64,000 nucleotides of DNA. It comes from Rhizobium sp. S152 (GTDB lineage Bacteria; Pseudomonadota; Alphaproteobacteria; Rhizobiales; Rhizobiaceae). Under the pieces are notes generated by a model. It was not told where the DNA came from, searched no databases, and saw only the letters and a list, made by a program, of their open reading frames with translations. The stretch lies in the NCBI RefSeq assembly GCF_030380735.1, contig NZ_JAUDRZ010000009.1:1-64000 (forward strand). Reading direction: 5' to 3'. The position numbers and the translations under genes were made by a program. Positions 55,524 to 64,000 of the stretch are shown here, in pieces. Position 1 is the first letter of the stretch. Every line of letters begins with the position of its first letter.

Positions 55524-57224
55524 ATGTCAGTAGCTACTCCCTCTCGCGAAGATTTCGCGGCCCTTCTGGAAGAATCCTTTGCCAAGAACGATCTGGCTGA
55601 AGGCTATGTTACCAAGGGTATCGTAACGGCAATCGAGAAGGACTCCGCCGTTGTCGACGTCGGCCTCAAGGTCGAAGGTCGCATTCTGCTGAAGGAATTC
55701 GGCGCCAAGGCCAAGGACGGCACGCTCAAGGTCGGCGACGAAGTCGAAGTTTACGTTGAGCGCATCGAAAACGCTCTCGGCGAAGCTGTTCTGTCGCGCG
55801 AAAAGGCTCGCCGCGAAGAGAGCTGGGTCAAGCTCGAAGCCAAGTTCGAAGCTGGCGAGCGCGTTGAAGGCGTTATCTTCAACCAGGTCAAGGGCGGCTT
55901 CACGGTTGACCTCGACGGCGCGATTGCCTTCCTTCCGCGTTCGCAGGTCGACATCCGTCCGATCCGCGACGTTACCCCGCTGATGCACAACCCGCAGCCC
56001 TTCGAAATCCTCAAGATGGACAAGCGTCGCGGCAACATCGTCGTATCGCGTCGTACGGTTCTGGAAGAATCCCGTGCCGAGCAGCGTTCTGAAATCGTTC
56101 AGAACCTCGAAGAAGGCCAGGTTGTTGACGGCGTCGTCAAGAACATCACCGACTACGGTGCGTTCGTTGACCTCGGCGGCATCGACGGCCTGCTGCACGT
56201 CACCGACATGGCATGGCGCCGTGTGAACCATCCGTCGGAAATCCTGTCCATCGGCCAGCAGGTCAAGGTTCAGATCATCCGCATCAACCAGGAAACCCAC
56301 CGCATCTCGCTCGGCATGAAGCAGCTCGAGTCGGATCCGTGGGATGGCATCCAGGCCAAGTATCCGGAAGGCAAGAAGATCTCCGGTACTGTCACGAACA
56401 TCACCGACTACGGTGCGTTCGTCGAGCTGGAGCCGGGCATCGAAGGCCTGATCCACATCTCGGAAATGTCCTGGACCAAGAAGAACGTACACCCCGGCAA
56501 GATCCTGTCCACGAGCCAGGAAGTCGAAGTCGTCGTTCTCGAAGTCGATCCGTCCAAGCGTCGTATTTCGCTCGGCCTCAAGCAGACCCTGGAAAATCCG
56601 TGGGCGGCATTCGCTCGCAACCATCCGGCCGGCACTGAAGTCGAAGGCGAAGTCAAGAACAAGACCGAATTTGGCCTGTTCATTGGTCTCGACGGCGACG
56701 TCGACGGCATGGTTCACCTGTCGGATCTCGACTGGAACCGTCCGGGCGAACAGGTCATCGAAGAGTTCAACAAGGGCGACGTCGTCAAGGCTGTCGTTCT
56801 CGACGTGGATGTCGAAAAGGAGCGTATCTCGCTCGGCATCAAGCAGCTCGGCAAGGATGCTGTCGGCGAAGCCGCTGCTTCCGGCGACCTGCGCAAGAAC
56901 GCTGTCGTTTCGGCTGAAGTCATCGCCGTCAACGACGGTGGCATCGAAGTGAAGCTGGTCGAGCACGAAGACATCGTCTCGTTCATCCGCCGCGCTGACC
57001 TCGCTCGCGACCGCGACGACCAGCGTCCGGAGCGCTTCTCGGTTGGCCAGACGGTTGACGCTCGCGTCACCAACTTCTCCAAGAAGGACCGCAAGGTCAT
57101 GCTGTCGATCAAGGCTCTCGAGATCGCAGAAGAGAAGGAAGCCGTTGCTCAGTTCGGTTCGTCCGATAGTGGCGCTTCGCTCGGCGACATCCTCGGCGCG
57201 GCTCTGAAGAACCGCGGCGAATAA
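55524..57224 (+). CDS. rpsA: 30S ribosomal protein S1
   Basis: mRNA-binding ribosomal protein of 566 residues. Six S1 repeats are readable: VTKGIVTAIEKDSAVVDVGLKVEGRI; VEGVIFNQVKGGFTVDLDGAIAFLP; VDGVVKNITDYGAFVDLGGIDGLLHVTDMAW; ISGTVTNITDYGAFVELEPGIEGLIHISEMSW; VEGEVKNKTEFGLFIGLDGDVDGMVHLSDLDW; and a degenerate sixth with VSAEVIAVNDGGIEVKL. Start at MSVATPSR (55524); the frame is open to the cmk stop but lacks similarity. Confidence 0.97.
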   Translation: MSVATPSREDFAALLEESFAKNDLAEGYVTKGIVTAIEKDSAVVDVGLKVEGRILLKEFGAKAKDGTLKVGDEVEVYVERIENALGEAVLSREKARREESWVKLEAKFEAGERVEGVIFNQVKGGFTVDLDGAIAFLPRSQVDIRPIRDVTPLMHNPQPFEILKMDKRRGNIVVSRRTVLEESRAEQRSEIVQNLEEGQVVDGVVKNITDYGAFVDLGGIDGLLHVTDMAWRRVNHPSEILSIGQQVKVQIIRINQETHRISLGMKQLESDPWDGIQAKYPEGKKISGTVTNITDYGAFVELEPGIEGLIHISEMSWTKKNVHPGKILSTSQEVEVVVLEVDPSKRRISLGLKQTLENPWAAFARNHPAGTEVEGEVKNKTEFGLFIGLDGDVDGMVHLSDLDWNRPGEQVIEEFNKGDVVKAVVLDVDVEKERISLGIKQLGKDAVGEAAASGDLRKNAVVSAEVIAVNDGGIEVKLVEHEDIVSFIRRADLARDRDDQRPERFSVGQTVDARVTNFSKKDRKVMLSIKALEIAEEKEAVAQFGSSDSGASLGDILGAALKNRGE

Positions 57225-57252
57225 TCGCCAGCCGCCAAGGCTTGAAGAAATA

Positions 57253-57286
57253 AAAGAACCCGCCGGAGCGATCCGGCGGGTTCTTT
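57253..57286. terminator. Terminator after rpsA
   Basis: AAAGAACCCGCCGG (57253-57266) pairs perfectly with CCGGCGGGTTCTTT (57273-57286), a 14-bp stem with T-runs on both strands. It separates rpsA from the convergent low-complexity gene. Confidence 0.95.
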
Positions 57287-57319
57287 GTTTTCGGTCTCTT
57301 GGGAGGAGGTCGAAAGCTT

Positions 57320-58879
57320 TTACTCCCAGCCGACAAGGCGGCGATAGCGCGCATAGGCCTCGTCGGGGATCGGTTGCATGGCGGGGCCGGGTGCAGGGAG
57401 AAGCAGATGATTGGAGGGGGCCGGTGCCGCTATTTCCGACGCGGCTATGTTCGGTTCGGGCGGCGCTCGCTCTTCGGCGGCGAGCACCGTTGCTTCCTCA
57501 CCCTGAGGCTCGGCCTGCTCCTCTTCGTCGCCTTCCGAACCGCTGTCGTGGTCCTCGCGATACATCTCACGCGAACCCGTATCCTCAGCCTCGTCCTTGG
57601 CGAACTGATACGGCGCCGGCGCATAGGGCACGCCTTCGACGACCTTCATCATTACGGGGAGGTAGGTCGAGTCGATCATTTCCTTCGCCGCCGCATGTGC
57701 CGGCTCCGGCGTGACCGCCTGCCGTTTGGCGGCCTCAAGCGCTGCGGCCTCGGTCGGCTGGGCAGGTTGCTGCGCGAGCACAGCTGCCTGCTTGGCTATC
57801 CCCTCGCGCGGCACTGCGGCCTCCGGCAATCGGGCAGCAGGTAGCTCCTGGACATCGCCGGCAGTCGTATCTTCCAGAGGCGCGTCGGTATCAACCGCCT
57901 CGAGCAGAACTTCGGCCTCCTGGTCGCGGATGATGGCAACGATAAGATCCGCCTTCTCGTCTGTCATGGATGCCGGAATGGCGGGCCAGGTCTTCGGGAT
58001 GATCGGATCGCCTGCGGCGAGCCGCGGCTGCACCTGATCGGTGTTTTCGGCATCGGCGACAGGGGCGGGTAGCATAAATTCGGCCTGATCCGTTTCCTGT
58101 GCCTCGACGCCGCCGCGCGCCGGGCCGGCATTTTCAGTCAGGCCCTGCTGCGCGCTGGTCACCGGCTTGACCGGCATGGCTGTCTGTTCTGCCACTGTGG
58201 TCTCGGCGTAGGCAGCCGCCGCGCTGGTGGTTGCAATATTGGCTGCGGGCTTGTCGACGCTCGCCTTGGGTTCGTTGCCGTCGACGCGGGGTGGCACGGG
58301 TCGAGCGGTCTGCCAGAGATTGCCGCGCTGAATATCGATCTCCGCGCGCTGCTCCGGCCGCAGCGGTGAACCGTCGTTCTGGCCGTAGGATCGAACGACG
58401 GCACGCGTGGCCAGATCGCGATCCTTGGAGCGTGTCGCCTCGAGATAGGCGGCGATCCTGGCGGCTTCCGGTCCGGCCGGGTTCTTCAATGCTTCCGCGA
58501 GCAGGCGAAGCGGAATGGCCTGCCCTTGCGCGGCAAGCTGTCGTTCGACGGCTTCGATCTTGGCCGGGGGCAGCTTCTCGATTGCGTCGGCAAGCCGCGA
58601 AGCGAAGGCGAGCGGCGTTTCGTCCTCTCCGCGCGGCGCGGCAAGCGCGTCGCCGCTGCTATCGAGAACATCGAGAAGGGCTTCCACCATGCGAACCCGC
58701 ACGGCCAGCAGCAGTACGTTGAGCTTGCCGGCAATCGCCGAGTTGAGATCGCCGCCCTCGATCGGCTGTGCAGGCACGACTGCTGCCGCGCTGTGTACGA
58801 TGCCGTCAGTGCTGATAGCTGCCCTCTGTGCCTGCAAGGAAAAGCTTGCATTTGACGCTGCACGAACCGGAGTCAACAT
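57320..58879 (-). CDS. Uncharacterised Ala/Glu/Pro-rich protein
   Basis: A 519-residue protein without signal peptide or membrane span. The first 190 residues are helical (LNVLLLAVRVRMVEALLDVLDSSGDAL; LAFASRLADAIEKLPPAKIEAVERQLAAQGQ), the middle (200-420) is disordered Ala/Pro/Glu/Thr-rich, and residues 440-475 are strongly acidic before a conserved-looking end, IPDEAYARYRRLVGWE. AAGGAG six bases before ATG 58879 is a strong ribosome site. No family is recognised; the layout (helical domains joined by a disordered linker) suggests a scaffold or secretion-length-control type protein, but that is speculation. Confidence 0.65.
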   Translation of the reverse strand: MLTPVRAASNASFSLQAQRAAISTDGIVHSAAAVVPAQPIEGGDLNSAIAGKLNVLLLAVRVRMVEALLDVLDSSGDALAAPRGEDETPLAFASRLADAIEKLPPAKIEAVERQLAAQGQAIPLRLLAEALKNPAGPEAARIAAYLEATRSKDRDLATRAVVRSYGQNDGSPLRPEQRAEIDIQRGNLWQTARPVPPRVDGNEPKASVDKPAANIATTSAAAAYAETTVAEQTAMPVKPVTSAQQGLTENAGPARGGVEAQETDQAEFMLPAPVADAENTDQVQPRLAAGDPIIPKTWPAIPASMTDEKADLIVAIIRDQEAEVLLEAVDTDAPLEDTTAGDVQELPAARLPEAAVPREGIAKQAAVLAQQPAQPTEAAALEAAKRQAVTPEPAHAAAKEMIDSTYLPVMMKVVEGVPYAPAPYQFAKDEAEDTGSREMYREDHDSGSEGDEEEQAEPQGEEATVLAAEERAPPEPNIAASEIAAPAPSNHLLLPAPGPAMQPIPDEAYARYRRLVGWE

Positions 58880-59091
58880 GGAATGCTCCTTCTGTCGTAA
58901 GTGCGGTGAAAGCAGATCACGGGAAAGGCGGCATCATGCGACCCATTGCATTCCATCGGCGGGATCGTCCGCCGCCGCGCATCGCGTCACGGAATGCTAA
59001 ATATTGAATAAAAGCCTAATGGGCCGAGGTTAATAAAGCCCTAACGGCGGATTTCCGCCTACGAGGAGCGCTCATAGGGCCGTCCGTCTGC
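58880..59091. other. Intergenic region, no gene seen
   Basis: About 210 bases carrying the promoter of the low-complexity gene and the 3' region of the RNase D gene. A short GGCGGA-TT-TCCGCC hairpin near 59046 is the only structure noticed; it lacks a T-run. Confidence 0.35.
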
Positions 59092-59718
59092 TCAGCTATG
59101 AGCGAAGATATCTGTCTCTTCCCAGCCAAGAAGATCAAGCTTTGCACGGGTCGGCAGGAATTCGAAGCAGGCAGTGGCGTGGTCGAACCGGCCGTCTCGG
59201 AGCAGGCGATGGGTCAGCTTGTCGCGCAGCGCGTGCAGATAGAGCACGTCGGAAGCCGCATATTCGAGCTGCGCCTGCGACAGCGTCTCGGCACCCCAGT
59301 CCGAGGATTGCTGCGTCTTGGAAATATCGACCTCGAGCATCTCCTTGAGATTGTCCTTGAGGCCATGCCGGTCGGTATAAGTCCGGCAAAGCCGCGAGGC
59401 GATCTTGGTGCAGAACACCGGCTGCGTGGTCACGCCAAAGGCGTTGAATAGAACCGCGATGTCGAAGCGGCCGTAGTGGAAGATCTTCTGATGCGTCGGA
59501 TCCGCCAGCAGCGCCACAAGGTTCGGCGCGTCTTTCTGCCCGGCTGCGATGCGGATGACGTCGGCGGTGCCATCGCCCGGAGAGAGTTGAACCACGCAGA
59601 GACGGTCGCGGCGTGGCACCAGCCCGAGCGTTTCGGTGTCGATCGCGACCGCGCCGGTGTAACGGGCGGCATCCGCCGTTGAGATATCGCCTTCGTGGTA
59701 ACGGATCGTCGCGGCCAT
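59092..59718 (-). CDS. Ribonuclease D, short form
   Basis: A 208-residue 3'-5' exoribonuclease of the DEDDy type: VAIDTETLGL (Asp, Glu), KIFHYGRFDIAVL (Asp) and the YAASDVLYL (Tyr, Asp) motif. It consists of the exonuclease domain alone, without the HRDC domains of E. coli RNase D, as is common in alphaproteobacteria. It would trim tRNA 3' ends or small RNAs. Start at MAATIRYH (59718). Confidence 0.92.
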   Translation of the reverse strand: MAATIRYHEGDISTADAARYTGAVAIDTETLGLVPRRDRLCVVQLSPGDGTADVIRIAAGQKDAPNLVALLADPTHQKIFHYGRFDIAVLFNAFGVTTQPVFCTKIASRLCRTYTDRHGLKDNLKEMLEVDISKTQQSSDWGAETLSQAQLEYAASDVLYLHALRDKLTHRLLRDGRFDHATACFEFLPTRAKLDLLGWEETDIFAHS

Positions 59719-59851
59719 GCTGTCGTCTTTCGTTCGGAATGTTCTTCTGGCGCTATAGCGCAAACCGCGCCCACGCGGAACCGTTCCCATCGAAATATCG
59801 ATTCCTGTCGTCCAAGCGCGGGTTCGCCGTCAGCAAAACGAGCGTATCGTC

Positions 59852-60295
59852 TCAGCCGCGCACGGCGTCTGGTTCCTGCTGCCAGTCCGGCAGCGGAAAA
59901 ATCCGGTCGTAGGCCAGGTTGAAGACGAAGGCGTAGACCAGATAGAAGAGCGCGAAGGACACGTCCATCATGAAGGCCTGTAGCAGGCTGACGCCGAGAT
60001 ACCAGGCGATCAACGGCAGCAGCGCCAGAAGCAGGCCGCCCTCGAACAGCACCGAGTGAAGTACGCGCACGGCAAGGCTCTTCTGCGTGCTGCCGGTCAG
60101 GCGCTGCATCACATGGTCGAAGCCGAGATTGTAAAGGTAGTTCCAGCCCGTCGCGATCGTGGCGCTGGCAACGCCCACGACGCCGATATCGGCGACGGGC
60201 ATGCCGAAGGCAAAGGCGCCGAGCGGCGTGATCAACGCAAGACCGATGATTTCAAAGCTGACGGCGTGACGAATACGGTCGGATGTGGATCGCAT
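59852..60295 (-). CDS. PACE-family multidrug efflux protein
   Basis: A 147-residue membrane protein with four helices in two repeated BTP domains: RIRHAVSFEIIGLALITPLGAFAFG and VRVLHSVLFEGGLLLALLPLIAWYLG, each with the conserved Arg/His...Glu pattern, and the inter-repeat NYLYNLGFDHV and C-terminal NLAYDRIFP. PACE proteins (AceI type) export chlorhexidine and other biocides, natively perhaps short polyamines. AGGGG precedes ATG 60295. Confidence 0.88.
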   Translation of the reverse strand: MRSTSDRIRHAVSFEIIGLALITPLGAFAFGMPVADIGVVGVASATIATGWNYLYNLGFDHVMQRLTGSTQKSLAVRVLHSVLFEGGLLLALLPLIAWYLGVSLLQAFMMDVSFALFYLVYAFVFNLAYDRIFPLPDWQQEPDAVRG

Positions 60296-60408
60296 GAATA
60301 ACCCCTGTGGGATAGTTCGGGTCGTCCCGAGTTTTTGCCCTTAAGGGGGAGGTCGTCCTCGCAGCGCTGATATAGGGATATCGGCGGCAAAGAGCAAGGT
60401 TGCCGCGA

Positions 60409-60618
60409 TCAGTAGTGCGGCGGCCGCGTGATCGCCGGTGCCTCCAGCGATTGCTCCTCGAGCGAAAGAAAGCGTTCCGTCAGCCGGTCCAGCTTGGCGC
60501 GCGTCTGCTCCACCACCTTCCACTGCTCCGTCAGCTGGTCGGACAGTTCCTCGATCGTCTTTGCCTGGTGGGCAATGGTTTCCTCGAGATGGGTGATGCG
60601 ATCCGTCTCATTGGACAT
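60409..60618 (-). CDS. slyX: SlyX-family protein
   Basis: A 69-residue coiled-coil protein: RITHLEETIAHQAKTIEELSDQLTEQWKVVEQTRAKLDRLTERFLSLEEQ, ending with the typical PPHY tail. Function is unknown. Start at MSNETDRI with AGGAGAG upstream. Downstream of the PACE gene on the map but independent. Confidence 0.88.
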   Translation of the reverse strand: MSNETDRITHLEETIAHQAKTIEELSDQLTEQWKVVEQTRAKLDRLTERFLSLEEQSLEAPAITRPPHY

Positions 60619-60810
60619 CGAGCTCTCCTTCCGTAACCGGCCCTGTGAACCGGCCAAGTCGTTTTGCTCTCCAAAGCGGAAATAGGTCGCAAGGTCAATC
60701 GTTTCGAGAGAGGCGCCTGCGGATTCATAAAGTGAACCGTTTAGTTACTAAAAGCCCTTGCCGCTTCTTTTTTTGTGCGCTAGGCCGGTAACGTAAAGGG
60801 AGGAATACTG

Positions 60811-62226
60811 ATGGATGTTGGCAATGGATTTCTGCATCCGGACCGGCTCTTTCCAGCCGATCCGGCAACGCGATCAATCGCACGCGAGCTTTACGAGAGC
60901 GTAAGCGCTCTCCCGATCGTCAGCCCGCATGGGCATACCGAACCCTCCTGGTTCGCCGACGACAAGCCCTTCGAGGATGCCGCCTCGCTGCTCGTCATTC
61001 CCGATCACTATCTCTTCCGCATGCTGCATAGCGTCGGCGTCAAGCTCGACGATCTCGGCGTTCCCCGCCTCGACGGCAAGCCGGTTGCCTCCGGCCGCGC
61101 CATCTGGCGCACCTTCGCCGCACACTACCATCTCTTCCGCGGCACGCCGTCCAGCCTCTGGGTCGATCACGCCATGTCGGCCGTGCTCGGTTGCGAGGAG
61201 CCGCTGACGCCTGAGAATGCCGACGCGCTCTACGATCATATCAACGCGCAGCTTGCGCTGCCGGAGTTCCGCCCGCGCGCGCTCCATAAGCGTTTCGGCA
61301 TCGAGACGATCGCCACCACCGAGGGCGCGCTCGATCAGCTCCCGCACCATCAGAAGATGGCAGAGGACGGCTGGATCGGCCGGGTCCGCACCACCTATCG
61401 CCCCGATAGCGTGACCGACCCCGATGCCGTCGGCTTCCGCGAAAACCTCGTGAAACTCGGCGAGCTCACCGGTTGCGATGTCACGCGCTGGGATGACCTG
61501 ATCGACGCGCATCGCAAGCGCCGCGCCTATTTCCGACAGTTCGGCGCCACCGCGACCGACCACGGCGTGCCCACCGCCTTCACCGCCGATCTGCCGCTGT
61601 CGGACAAGCAGCGGCTGCTCGACCGGGCGCACAAGGGCACGCTCGAGACTGGCGAAGCCGAGCTCTTCCGTGGCCAGATGCTCACCGAAATGGCTGGGCT
61701 TTCGGCGGAAGACGGCATGGTCATGCAGATCCACGCCGGCTCGCGCCGCAACACAGACCGCGAACTCTTCCAGACGCGCGGACCGAACATGGGCGCCGAT
61801 ATCCCGACGCCGACCGGTTGGGTCGGCGGGCTCTCGGCGCTTCTCGCGAAATACGGTCATGCGCCGGGTCTTCGCGTCCTGCTCTTCACGCTCGACGAAA
61901 CGACCTACGCCCGCGAACTGGCGCCGATGGCCGGCCACTGGCCCTGCCTGATGATCGGCCCGCCGTGGTGGTTCCATGACAGCCCGGCCGGCATTCGCCG
62001 CTATCTCGACCAGGTGGTCGAGACGGCAGGCTTCGCCAACATGGCCGGCTTCAACGACGATACGCGCGCACTGCTCTCTATCCCCGCCCGTCACGATGTC
62101 TGGCGCCGCGAGGTCTGCGGCTTCCTGGCGACGCTGGCGGCTGAGCACCGGATCTCGCGCAAAGATGCGGCAAACGCCGCCGCCGACCTCTCCTACGGCA
62201 ACGCCAAGAAGGCCTACAAGCTGTGA
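60811..62226 (+). CDS. uxaC: Glucuronate (uronate) isomerase
   Basis: Converts D-glucuronate to D-fructuronate (and galacturonate to tagaturonate). The 471-residue amidohydrolase-fold enzyme has the metal site VSPHGHTEPSWFA near residue 35, the Arg/His-containing AGSRRNTDRELFQTRGPNMGADIPT and GPPWWFHDSPAGIRRY. GGGAGG seven bases before ATG 60811. The stop overlaps the next gene's start, so the two enzymes are made together. The 190-base upstream gap (60619-60810) has AACCGTTTAG-TTACTAAAAG, a possible operator, but no certain regulator site. Confidence 0.94.
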   Translation: MDVGNGFLHPDRLFPADPATRSIARELYESVSALPIVSPHGHTEPSWFADDKPFEDAASLLVIPDHYLFRMLHSVGVKLDDLGVPRLDGKPVASGRAIWRTFAAHYHLFRGTPSSLWVDHAMSAVLGCEEPLTPENADALYDHINAQLALPEFRPRALHKRFGIETIATTEGALDQLPHHQKMAEDGWIGRVRTTYRPDSVTDPDAVGFRENLVKLGELTGCDVTRWDDLIDAHRKRRAYFRQFGATATDHGVPTAFTADLPLSDKQRLLDRAHKGTLETGEAELFRGQMLTEMAGLSAEDGMVMQIHAGSRRNTDRELFQTRGPNMGADIPTPTGWVGGLSALLAKYGHAPGLRVLLFTLDETTYARELAPMAGHWPCLMIGPPWWFHDSPAGIRRYLDQVVETAGFANMAGFNDDTRALLSIPARHDVWRREVCGFLATLAAEHRISRKDAANAAADLSYGNAKKAYKL

Positions 62227-63677
62227 GCGAACGACTGAAGAGCCTGACTGGCCTCGCGGCAACCGCCAGGCTGCCTGCTTTTGATCGCACGGCGCTGAAT
62301 CCGGGAATCCTGCATCTTGGCCCCGGCGCCTTCTTTCGCGCCCACGTCGCGCCCTATACCGATGCGGCGCTGGCGCTTGCCGGTGGAGATTGGGGGATCG
62401 AGGTGGCAAGCCTGCGCACCGCCGATGTCGCCGATCACCTCAATGAGCAGAACGGCCTCTACACGATGCTGGTGCGCGACACGGAAGGCACTGTCGCGCA
62501 TGTCATGGGGCCAATCCTCAAGGCGCATGTCGCCACCCGCAACCCGAGTGAGCTGCTGGCGCGGCTCGAAGACCCCGCCATCCGCATCGTCAGCCTGACC
62601 GTGACGGAGAAGGCTTATGGCTTCGATGCCGCCACCGGCGGTCTGGATCTCCAGCATGCGGATATTGCCGCCGACCTCGCAAACCGCCACGCGCCCCGCG
62701 GCGTCATCGGCTATCTCATCGAGGGCCTCGCCCGGCGCCGTGCCAAGGGTATCGCGCCGTTCACCCCTCTCAGCTGCGACAACCTGCCAAGCAACGGCGC
62801 GGTGCTCAAGCGCCTCGTCCTCGATTTCTCCGGCCGTGTCGATCCCGAGCTCAGAGCGTGGATCGAGGAGAACGTTCCGTTCCCCTCGACCATGGTCGAC
62901 CGCATCACGCCCGCCAGCACCGACGCCACGTATCGCGACGCCGAGGTACTGACCGGCCGTGTCGATCTCGCCGCGATCGAGACAGAACCCTTCACCCAAT
63001 GGGTCATCGAGGACCGTTTCGCAAATGGCCGCCCCGCCTGGGAAAAGGCCGGCGCGCTGATGGTCGAGGATGTCTCTGCCTATGAGAAGATGAAACTGCG
63101 CATGCTGAACGGCGCGCATTCGCTGCTCGCCTATCTCGGTTACATCGGCGGCTATGAATTCATCCGCGACGTCATGGACGACGCAGGCTTAGCCGCCCTT
63201 GCCCGCCGCCACATGAACGCCGCCGCAGCCACGCTCGGTCCGGTCCCAGGCATCGATCTGGAAGTCTATGCCGACGAATTGATAGCGCGCTTTGCAAACA
63301 AGGCGATCGCCCACCGCACCTACCAGATCGCCATGGACGGCACCCAGAAGCTGCCGCAGCGCCTGCTGGAGCCGGCCACGGAAGCACTGGCCGATGGTAG
63401 CAAGGCCGAAACCTACGCCATCGCCGTCGCCGCCTGGATGCGTTATGCGCTCGGCATCGATCGCAACGGCAAGAGCTACGAACTACGCGACCCTCGCGCC
63501 GCCGAAATCGTGGAAAGACTGGCCGATATTCCTCGCAACGGTGACGCCGTCTCGCTCGCCCTCTTCTCCCTGCCCGGCCTTTTCCCCGCCGCGCTGACGG
63601 AAAACCTAGCCTGGACCGAGGATGTGGCGAACAAGCTGGAAATCCTCATCCAGGACAACAAGCTGCCGCTGTTTTGA
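62223..63677 (+). CDS. uxuB: Mannonate oxidoreductase (fructuronate reductase) / mannitol dehydrogenase family
   Basis: NADH-dependent enzyme of 484 residues, next step in glucuronate use: fructuronate to D-mannonate. The N-terminal Rossmann-like HLGPGAFFRAHVAPYTD is typical of polyol dehydrogenases, with catalytic Lys in KMKLRMLNGAHS, and C-terminal helices follow. GTG 62223 lies within the uxaC stop (GTGA overlap). Family members also use mannitol; the neighbour makes fructuronate the best guess. Confidence 0.9.
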   Translation: MSERLKSLTGLAATARLPAFDRTALNPGILHLGPGAFFRAHVAPYTDAALALAGGDWGIEVASLRTADVADHLNEQNGLYTMLVRDTEGTVAHVMGPILKAHVATRNPSELLARLEDPAIRIVSLTVTEKAYGFDAATGGLDLQHADIAADLANRHAPRGVIGYLIEGLARRRAKGIAPFTPLSCDNLPSNGAVLKRLVLDFSGRVDPELRAWIEENVPFPSTMVDRITPASTDATYRDAEVLTGRVDLAAIETEPFTQWVIEDRFANGRPAWEKAGALMVEDVSAYEKMKLRMLNGAHSLLAYLGYIGGYEFIRDVMDDAGLAALARRHMNAAAATLGPVPGIDLEVYADELIARFANKAIAHRTYQIAMDGTQKLPQRLLEPATEALADGSKAETYAIAVAAWMRYALGIDRNGKSYELRDPRAAEIVERLADIPRNGDAVSLALFSLPGLFPAALTENLAWTEDVANKLEILIQDNKLPLF

Positions 63678-63695
63678 TGGGGGCGGGGAAGGCGA

Positions 63696-64000
63696 TCAGG
63701 CCTTTACCCTCGCCATGTCGGGATCGTAGAGCGGCTTCAAGGACACCTTGCACGGCACGCGCATGCGGGCGACATCAAGCTCGTAGACGCCTGAAAGCAC
63801 GAAATCCTCCGTGACCCCCTCGGCGTTGCGAACATAGCCGTAGCCGATGGCCTTGCCGACGGTGTGGCCGAAGCCGCCGCTCGATAGCCAGCCGACGCGC
63901 TTGCCGTCGCGGTAGATCGTCTCTCGACCAAGCAGCACGATATCCGGGTCGTCAGGCACGAAGCAGGCGAGCATCTTTTTCACGCCTGAGACAAGCTGCC
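63696..64000 (-). CDS. C-terminal part of a GcvT-domain dehydrogenase (sarcosine/dimethylglycine dehydrogenase type)
   Basis: The gene runs off the right edge; only the last 100 codons are seen. The reading frame enters as QLVSGVKKMLACFVPDDP and ends in a GcvT aminomethyltransferase beta-barrel: IYRDGKRVGWLSSGGFGHTVGKAIGYGYVR, then VLSGVYELDVARMRVPCKVSLKPLYDPD. This tail is found in FAD-dependent dimethylglycine or sarcosine dehydrogenases that pass one-carbon units to folate. A GTG at 63983 is in frame but is not its start. Confidence 0.8.
   Translation of the reverse strand, partial: QLVSGVKKMLACFVPDDPDIVLLGRETIYRDGKRVGWLSSGGFGHTVGKAIGYGYVRNAEGVTEDFVLSGVYELDVARMRVPCKVSLKPLYDPDMARVKA

Noticed and set aside
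55527..56966. 479-codon frame opposite rpsA
   Set aside because: Shadow of the repeated S1 domains.

Overview
The window is a stretch of alphaproteobacterial chromosome, most probably from the Rhizobiaceae (Rhizobium/Agrobacterium group). Support comes from high G+C, a rhizobial-type initiator tRNA, a RIME-like intergenic element, the divergent irr / fabA-fabB pair, cycM, a DUF992 protein, a FYDLN-acid protein beside cmk-rpsA, and alphaproteobacterial versions of nusA, ylxR-L7Ae and infB. I saw no plasmid, phage, insertion sequence, rRNA or CRISPR. Most of it is core housekeeping sequence with a few accessory insertions.

Layout. 1-400: hairpins and tRNA-fMet. 458-6132 (minus): five-gene oligopeptide ABC importer with a RIME-like element between the binding-protein gene and the permeases. 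6436-8460: glycosyltransferase-like gene, GFA-family gene and a ccdAB toxin-antitoxin pair with a striking tandem palindromic operator. 8478-16409: lepA, an XRE-cupin regulator with an acetyltransferase, a truncated hemoglobin, a TerC-like membrane protein, the tightly packed recF-moeB-GNAT run and a 2-hydroxyacid dehydrogenase. 16594-24717: SH3 protein, adenosine kinase-like PfkB, AEC transporter, cytochrome CycM, kdsB-pheA, and a minus-strand run of HIT, nudC, WYL regulator, DUF1127-like and VOC genes. 24804-30428: SRP RNA, dnaX-ybaB, then recR and a lytic transglycosylase, with DUF992 and MOSC genes between them on the other strand. 30431-32062: MFS exporter.

32162-43509 is the transcription/translation super-operon rimP-nusA-ylxR-infB-rbfA-truB-rpsO-pnp followed by an rsmC-like methyltransferase. 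It carries a promoter-proximal terminator and several strong intergenic hairpins, suggesting control by attenuation and RNA processing. 43558-46888: fabI, fabB and fabA facing the iron regulator irr. 46890-49713: membrane and exported proteins. 49988-53173: an unusual patch holding an orphan, oversized flagellin and a lower-G+C gene with a HEPN-type RNALFH motif just downstream of tRNA-Ala(GGC). This is the best candidate here for an undescribed accessory system. 53447-57224: FYDLN-acid protein, a PaiB-like protein (where many rhizobia, as I recall, carry aroA), cmk and rpsA. 57320-64000: low-complexity protein, RNase D, PACE efflux protein, SlyX, the glucuronate-catabolism pair uxaC-uxuB, and the end of a GcvT-domain dehydrogenase cut by the window edge.

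All calls come from reading the sequence and recalled family knowledge; no database search was run.
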